Assembly (NCBI GenBank): GCA_947178565.1
Contig: CAMWYV010000078.1
Location: forward strand, 1 to 6,217
Length of the DNA stretch: 6,217 bases
Source of the DNA: an uncultured Porphyromonadaceae bacterium
Lineage (GTDB): Bacteria > Bacteroidota > Bacteroidia > Bacteroidales > Muribaculaceae
Direction of reading: 5' to 3'
Shown: positions 5,371 to 6,217 of the stretch, piece by piece
How the letters are laid out: every line of letters begins with the position of its first letter
Position numbering within the stretch: the stretch's first letter is position 1
Program-made: the position numbers and the translations under genes
The notes under the pieces: generated by a model
Seen by the model: the letters and a program-made list of their open reading frames with translations, nothing else
The model's database searches: none
What the model was told of the DNA's origin: nothing

Positions 5371-6217
5371 ATGACCTCCTGGATTCTGAGCTCTATCTCC
5401 GCCATGCTGCTGAGCATCCTGTTTGCGGGAATTATCATTCCGCAGATTCTCCTCGTTTCTTTCCGGAGAAAACTATTTGACGAACCGGATGAACGCAAAA
5501 TCCACAGAGGCTCAGTGCCACGACTCGGCGGCATTGCATTCACTCCCGTTATATGTTTCTCGGTTTCTCTTCTTCTAGGTCTTGCATATCTAACCGGCGA
5601 CAAAAGCATTGAGCAGACCATGGGGGAAAATGCACAGGCTGTGTCATTCGGCTTCTGCGCGCTCCTCATGCTCTACCTCACAGGCATGGCGGACGACCTT
5701 ATCGGCGTGAGATACCGCGCAAAATTCATCGTGCAGATTTTTTGCTCGGTGCTCCTGATAGGCGGCGGACTATGGATCAATAACCTGCACGGTGTTCTGG
5801 GGCTTCAGCACATAAGTCCGTTCCTCGGAATTCCCCTCACCATACTCATGGTTGTCTATATCATCAACGCCATAAATCTTATTGACGGTATTGACGGTCT
5901 AGCATCTGGGCTGAGCGGAGTCGCGTTCATTCTATACGGTTCAGCATTCCTTATGATCGGCAAGCCGGTTTATGCCATGATTTCGTTTGCCGCATTCGGT
6001 GTTCTCATACAGTTTTTCTACTATAACGTTTTTGGTAATCCCGAAAAACGCAAGAAAATTTTCATGGGCGATACCGGCAGTCTCACAATCGGTCTCTTTC
6101 TTGTATTCCTCGGACTCACACTGCTGCAATGCGCTCCGGAAACGCTTCCCGTGTTCGGCACAAACCCGTTGATTCTCGCCGTGTCTCCACTCATCATACC
6201 ATGCTTCGATGTTGTGC
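5371..6217 (+). CDS. MraY/WecA-family polyprenyl-phosphate sugar-1-phosphate transferase (3' truncated by window edge)
   Basis: The frame is open from the ATG at 5371 to the window end, giving 282 codons; relatives run about 350-380, so the C-terminus is missing. The family transfers a sugar-1-phosphate (in WecA, GlcNAc-1-P from UDP-GlcNAc) to undecaprenyl phosphate on the cytoplasmic face of the inner membrane, the first step of lipid-linked O-antigen, capsule or teichoic-type glycans. All expected motifs are visible: DEPDERKIHRGSVPRLGG (37-54), Mg-binding Asp108-Asp109 in GMADDLIG, NAINLIDGIDGLASG (166-180), MGDTGS (232-237), and Asp280 at the start of the last cytoplasmic-loop motif. Multiple membrane helices lie between these loops. 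The DxPxxRKxH pattern and the non-peptidoglycan setting favour WecA-like over MraY. The exact sugar cannot be read. It has its own promoter and a long structured leader, and follows the Wzi-like and lipoprotein genes. Confidence 0.9.
   Translation, partial: MTSWILSSISAMLLSILFAGIIIPQILLVSFRRKLFDEPDERKIHRGSVPRLGGIAFTPVICFSVSLLLGLAYLTGDKSIEQTMGENAQAVSFGFCALLMLYLTGMADDLIGVRYRAKFIVQIFCSVLLIGGGLWINNLHGVLGLQHISPFLGIPLTILMVVYIINAINLIDGIDGLASGLSGVAFILYGSAFLMIGKPVYAMISFAAFGVLIQFFYYNVFGNPEKRKKIFMGDTGSLTIGLFLVFLGLTLLQCAPETLPVFGTNPLILAVSPLIIPCFDVV

Noticed and set aside
5346..5669. A 107-codon - strand frame at the start of the glycosyltransferase gene
   Set aside because: The opposite strand carries all conserved motifs of the MraY/WecA family in one uninterrupted frame.

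Overview
The window most likely comes from a Bacteroidales genome, probably a Muribaculaceae-type gut commensal. The evidence is two TATCTTTG hexamer/octamer promoters of the Bacteroidetes TAnnTTTG type, starts preceded by A/T-rich leaders instead of Shine-Dalgarno sites, a Bacteroidetes-style Wzi protein, and moderate GC content. The family assignment is an inference from style and gene content. All recognised genes lie on the + strand.

Region 1 (1-3168) is an oxalate catabolism cassette. It holds the 3' end of a formyl-CoA:oxalate CoA-transferase gene (frc, 2-223), a complete oxalyl-CoA decarboxylase gene (oxc, 339-2072) and a ten-helix AEC-family carrier (2131-3102) resembling E. coli YfdV. 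Frc would charge oxalate with CoA from formyl-CoA, releasing formate. Oxc would decarboxylate oxalyl-CoA to formyl-CoA and CO2, consuming a proton. The carrier is the likely route for oxalate or formate across the inner membrane. The order frc-oxc-carrier matches the E. coli yfdWUV order. A long imperfect hairpin with a short T-run sits between frc and oxc, and a strong intrinsic terminator (3134-3168) closes the cassette.

Region 2 (3171-5081) starts with a -7 element only two bases after that terminator. It encodes a Wzi-family outer-membrane capsule protein (3205-4671) and, overlapping it by ATGA, a small lipoprotein (4668-5081).

Region 3 (5082-6217) begins with 289 bases without a recognised gene. 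These contain a complete Bacteroidetes promoter (-33 TTGC, 20-base spacer, -7 TATCTTTG) and a leader of about 210 nt. The leader can fold at its very 5' end into an H-type pseudoknot, with a competing GNRA-capped hairpin that covers a purine-rich AAGGA. It also holds two tiny ATGA-overlapping ORFs that end just before the next gene. That gene (5371 to beyond the window) is a MraY/WecA-type polyprenyl-phosphate sugar-1-phosphate transferase, the kind of enzyme that begins lipid-linked glycan synthesis.

Regions 2 and 3 together form a cell-surface glycan block. The structured leader is the least explained element and the best candidate for something undescribed.
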